Below are positions 6,071 through 7,959 of a stretch of DNA of 7,959 nt, one piece after another (positions within the stretch are counted from its first letter, which is position 1; each line of letters begins with the position of its first letter). The DNA comes from Legionellales bacterium (lineage in GTDB: Bacteria; Pseudomonadota; Gammaproteobacteria; PIVX01): positions 1 to 7,959 of the forward strand of contig JABSQI010000070.1 in NCBI GenBank assembly GCA_013215905.1, given 5' to 3'. The position numbers and the translations under genes were made by a program. Below the pieces are notes generated by a model. The model saw only the letters and a list, made by a program, of their open reading frames with translations, was not told the origin of the DNA and ran no database searches.

Positions 6071-7081
6071 CTACCTAGTTAAGAATTTTTCTTTCTTAAC
6101 TCTCTCCCTCCAATACTCGAGAAGATCTTCCATTGTTTTTTCGAAAGAAATCTCTGGTTGCCATCCTGTGTGAGCTGAGAATTTAGCTGTATTTGGAACC
6201 TGCAAGTCAGCATCAATTGGGCGAATTCTAGCTGGATCAGTCTCAATTTTAATTTTTCCTTTTGCTGGAGATAAAGATATTAAATAATTTAACATCTCAC
6301 CGATAGTACAAGAGTATGTCCCACCAATATTGTAATATTCCCCTCCAATAGGATCCTGAGTTACTAACATATAGTATGCTCTTACCGCATCTCTTACATC
6401 AGCAAAAGTTCTTAAAGAGTCCAAATTACCCACCTTAATCACCGGTTCAATTAGGCCCTTCTCTATCATTGCAATTTGCTTTGCAAATGTACTCTCGGCA
6501 AAAACATCTCCACGTCGAGGTCCAGTATGAGTAAACATTCTGGTTGTCATTACGGTCATATTATAGGCTTCTGCATAGTAGCGACCAACTAAATCCGTTC
6601 CAACCTTAGAAATGGCATAGGGAGAAGCAGGATGGAATGTGCACTCTTCATCTATTGGTAATTTTTCTTTAGAAACCCTACCAAATACTTCGCTTGAAGC
6701 GCAAACATGGATAACTGGATTTAGATCTGAAGACTTTCTAACCGCTTCAAGTACTCTAGCAGTTCCTTGAATATTAGTTTCGAAAGTATCCAGAGGCGAC
6801 TCAAAACTTGTACCAGGGTAACTTTGAGCGGCTAAGTGGAAGATATAATCTGGCTTAGACTTTTCCATTACGTCTTGAATCGAAATATAATCTCTCAAAT
6901 CACCGTATACTAGATGAACTCTGTCTTTCTTATTGACCCTATCCAGCAAATTTTCAATATTACTTAGGGGACTTCTCCAACGACACATCCCATAAATTTC
7001 AAGATCAGTATTCTCTAACAAATAATCCGCCATATGCGAACCAACCATTCCAGTAATTCCAGTTATCAGTGCTTTTTTCAT
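6071..7081 (-). CDS. gmd: GDP-mannose 4,6-dehydratase-like nucleotide-sugar dehydratase
   Basis: A 336-residue extended SDR. The NAD(P)-binding motif GITGMVG is at 8-14. In CASSEVFG the residues S129 and E131 occupy the Thr-x-Glu positions that mark 4,6-dehydratases (Glu is the base at C5), and Y155 and K159 form the YxxxK pair in YAISK. GNLDSLRTFADVRDAVRAYYML resembles the GDP-mannose dehydratase/Rmd branch, and MTTRMFTHTGPRRGDVFAES its substrate-binding region. The related reductase Rmd usually lacks the Glu, so dehydratase is the better call. The product, GDP-4-keto-6-deoxy-D-mannose, is the precursor both of GDP-L-fucose and of ColD-type 3-deoxy sugars, and enzymes for both are in this window. 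A dTDP- or CDP-sugar substrate is less likely but possible. The open frame begins at GTG 7090; the ATG at 7081 follows GGAG by a short 3-base gap and gives the family-like MKKALITG. The glycosyltransferase gene begins three bases after its stop. Confidence 0.87.
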   Translation of the reverse strand: MKKALITGITGMVGSHMADYLLENTDLEIYGMCRWRSPLSNIENLLDRVNKKDRVHLVYGDLRDYISIQDVMEKSKPDYIFHLAAQSYPGTSFESPLDTFETNIQGTARVLEAVRKSSDLNPVIHVCASSEVFGRVSKEKLPIDEECTFHPASPYAISKVGTDLVGRYYAEAYNMTVMTTRMFTHTGPRRGDVFAESTFAKQIAMIEKGLIEPVIKVGNLDSLRTFADVRDAVRAYYMLVTQDPIGGEYYNIGGTYSCTIGEMLNYLISLSPAKGKIKIETDPARIRPIDADLQVPNTAKFSAHTGWQPEISFEKTMEDLLEYWRERVKKEKFLTR

Positions 7082-7084
7082 AAT

Positions 7085-7088
7085 CTCC
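7085..7088 (-). promoter_or_regulatory. Shine-Dalgarno site deciding the gmd start
   Basis: GGAG on the minus strand, 3 bases before the ATG at 7081, which is an unusually short gap. The alternative GTG at 7090 is preceded only by A-rich sequence, so the ATG is still preferred. Confidence 0.4.
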
Positions 7089-7160
7089 ACTTTTTAGTGA
7101 CAAACATAGAACTTTTAATAAAATATTCTGATAAATACAGCTTCAATTACATTAAATACC

Positions 7161-7189
7161 ATATTAAACCTTACAATCATGTAACTCAA
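7161..7189 (-). promoter_or_regulatory. Candidate sigma-70-type promoter upstream of gmd
   Basis: On the minus strand TTGAGT (7184-7189) and TAATAT (7161-7166) are separated by exactly 17 bases. This would start transcription near 7154 and leave a leader of about 70 bases before the gmd ATG. The 138-base gap 7082-7219 between gmd and the oxygenase gene is AT-rich and contains no coding sequence I can support. gmd could also be reached by read-through from the oxygenase gene. Confidence 0.3.
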
Positions 7190-7219
7190 CACCCTAAAAA
7201 AACCATCGTACTATATTTT

Positions 7220-7852
7220 CTAAGCGTTAAAGCTGACGATACTAAACCTTGGATTTTTAGCGTACTCCGTTACCTGACTTATGAAGTGAGGTGACCTAAA
7301 TTTTTTGTTATGTAGCAATACTAATCTATTAAACTTAGGAAAAATAGGTCTTGCCAAATCATAATCATCATGATCACAAACATGCAATATTCCACCCCAA
7401 TCCCATATCCACTCCGAATTTACATAATAAATAGAGTTTATTGATCCTGCATAATCATCTATATGAAGTCGATAATAGTCACCTTGCATCAACCTATAGC
7501 ATCTAGAATCAAAGTCTTGTAAATTAATTCCAGATATCTCTTTAAGCTTGTCTTTAAAGTAACTATTAAAAATTTCATGAATCCTGGTTTGTTTCTCTAA
7601 ATTCTCTGATCTCCAAAACTTAGCCTTATAATGTTCATCTTCTCTTGGGCAAAATTTATTCTCTGTTTTGAAAACATGCTTGTAATGATTTTCCCTTGTC
7701 TGATCTATGAATTCCCAGTTTTTCTCAGCCTCATTTAGGTAAATATCATTCAACTCTTGGGCTAAATTCTCAGGTAAAAAATTGTCGACAATAGCATATC
7801 CATGTGTTTGTAAATCGCTTTGATAATTCTGCATCGAACTATTTGTACCCAT
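7220..7852 (-). CDS. 2-oxoglutarate/Fe(II)-dependent oxygenase, prolyl-4-hydroxylase-like
   Basis: A 210-residue double-stranded beta-helix oxygenase. The facial triad is visible: H130 and D132 in YYRLHIDDYAG, and H189 in RSPHFISQV. R202 in NPRFSIVSF is the residue expected to bind the 2-oxoglutarate carboxylate. The YYVNSEWIWDWGGILHV stretch at 142-158 corresponds to the L/F-x-Y-L-N-x-W-x-x-x-x-GG signature of bacterial P4H-type oxygenases. The N-terminus (LQTHGYAIVDNFLP) is also typical of this class. There is no signal peptide, so it acts in the cytoplasm. Its substrate is unknown. Its place upstream of gmd suggests modification of a nucleotide sugar, glycan or lipid precursor, but a protein or amino-acid target is equally possible. 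The open frame begins at TTG 7909 and has an ATG at 7864. I chose the ATG at 7852 because GGAG lies 6 bases upstream of it. Confidence 0.85.
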   Translation of the reverse strand: MGTNSSMQNYQSDLQTHGYAIVDNFLPENLAQELNDIYLNEAEKNWEFIDQTRENHYKHVFKTENKFCPREDEHYKAKFWRSENLEKQTRIHEIFNSYFKDKLKEISGINLQDFDSRCYRLMQGDYYRLHIDDYAGSINSIYYVNSEWIWDWGGILHVCDHDDYDLARPIFPKFNRLVLLHNKKFRSPHFISQVTEYAKNPRFSIVSFNA

Positions 7853-7858
7853 ATTAAA

Positions 7859-7862
7859 CTCC
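7859..7862 (-). promoter_or_regulatory. Shine-Dalgarno site deciding the oxygenase start
   Basis: GGAG on the minus strand, with 6 bases to the ATG at 7852. The competing ATG at 7864 overlaps this site and has only a weak AAAGA upstream. Confidence 0.5.
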
Positions 7863-7885
7863 ATTGCATCTTTCGAACAGAGTCT

Positions 7886-7914
7886 ATTATATATACCTGT
7901 TTTAGTCAATCTAA
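7886..7914 (-). promoter_or_regulatory. Candidate promoter of the oxygenase gene
   Basis: A perfect minus-strand TATAAT (7886-7891) lies 17 bases from a weak -35, TTAGAT (7909-7914). Transcription would begin near 7879, about 27 bases before the chosen ATG. A TTGACT at about 7905-7910 is better as a -35 but is only about 12 bases away. The perfect -10 box is the main support. Confidence 0.4.
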
Positions 7915-7934
7915 GTACCTAATCCCAAATAATC

Positions 7935-7956
7935 CCTATTCCTCTCTACGAATAGG
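7935..7956. repeat. Perfect 7-bp inverted repeat at the window edge
   Basis: CCTATTC (7935-7941) and GAATAGG (7950-7956) are exact reverse complements around an 8-base loop, about 20 bases upstream of the candidate -35 of the oxygenase promoter. There is no following T-run on either strand within the window, so it is not a clear intrinsic terminator. It could be an operator, a remnant of a terminator of the next gene, or chance in AT-rich DNA. Confidence 0.4.
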
Positions 7957-7959
7957 CTT

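Noticed and set aside
7196..7240. Possible terminator of the oxygenase gene: ATCGT/ACGAT pair followed on the minus strand by seven T
   Set aside because: The stem is only 5 bp with a loop of about 26 bases and lies partly within the coding end, too weak to call.
7034..7294. Rightward open frame of 86 codons spanning the gmd-oxygenase gap
   Set aside because: It overlaps the ends of two well-supported leftward genes, has no Shine-Dalgarno site or recognisable domain, and its sequence follows from the AT-rich gap and antisense gmd.

Overview
The window looks like part of a surface-polysaccharide (O-antigen or capsule type) gene cluster from an AT-rich bacterium. By eye G+C is about one third, and the glycosyltransferase gene is poorer still. 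Genes are tightly packed, several have Shine-Dalgarno sites inside the preceding gene, and no insertion sequence, tRNA, rRNA or CRISPR is visible. The content (GDP-sugar enzymes, a family 2 glycosyltransferase, an oxygenase) suggests a Gram-negative or marine-type proteobacterium, but the sequence does not allow a firm assignment.

Layout. Bases 1-4122 hold a leftward operon, read from right to left: a thiamine-diphosphate E1-alpha-like subunit (3151-4122), its E1-beta-like partner (2085-3167), a ColD-type PLP-dependent sugar 3-dehydratase (776-2056) and an extended-SDR sugar enzyme (1-774, cut by the window edge). A 66-base divergent gap separates this operon from the only rightward gene, a GDP-L-fucose synthase family enzyme (4189-5121). 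It converges on a second leftward block: an inverting-type family 2 glycosyltransferase (5141-6067), a GDP-mannose 4,6-dehydratase-like enzyme (6071-7081) and a 2-oxoglutarate/Fe(II) oxygenase (7220-7852). Three weak-to-moderate candidate promoters precede the two leftward blocks and gmd.

How they may work together. The 4,6-dehydratase would make GDP-4-keto-6-deoxy-D-mannose. The fucose-synthase-like enzyme could turn this into GDP-L-fucose. The ColD-like enzyme, which has His in place of the PLP-binding Lys, could instead remove the C3 hydroxyl to give GDP-4-keto-3,6-dideoxymannose. The E1 pair has no E2 or E3 partner in the window and lies directly upstream of the ColD-like gene. My main hypothesis is that it uses pyruvate to add a two-carbon acetyl branch at the 4-keto carbon, as the unrelated enzyme YerE does for yersiniose and as the E1-like AviB1/AviB2 pair is thought to do in avilamycin. 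The terminal SDR, which has an altered catalytic motif, may then act on the branched product. This would be a GDP-linked route to a yersiniose-like branched sugar. It is an inference from family membership and gene order. The simpler alternative is a colitose or fucose pathway, with the E1 pair doing something else.

Starts. For five genes I moved the start inward from the longest open frame (colD, E1-beta, E1-alpha, gmd, oxygenase), mostly because the inner ATG has a better Shine-Dalgarno site or fits the family N-terminus. I did the same for the fucose-synthase-like gene on family fit alone.
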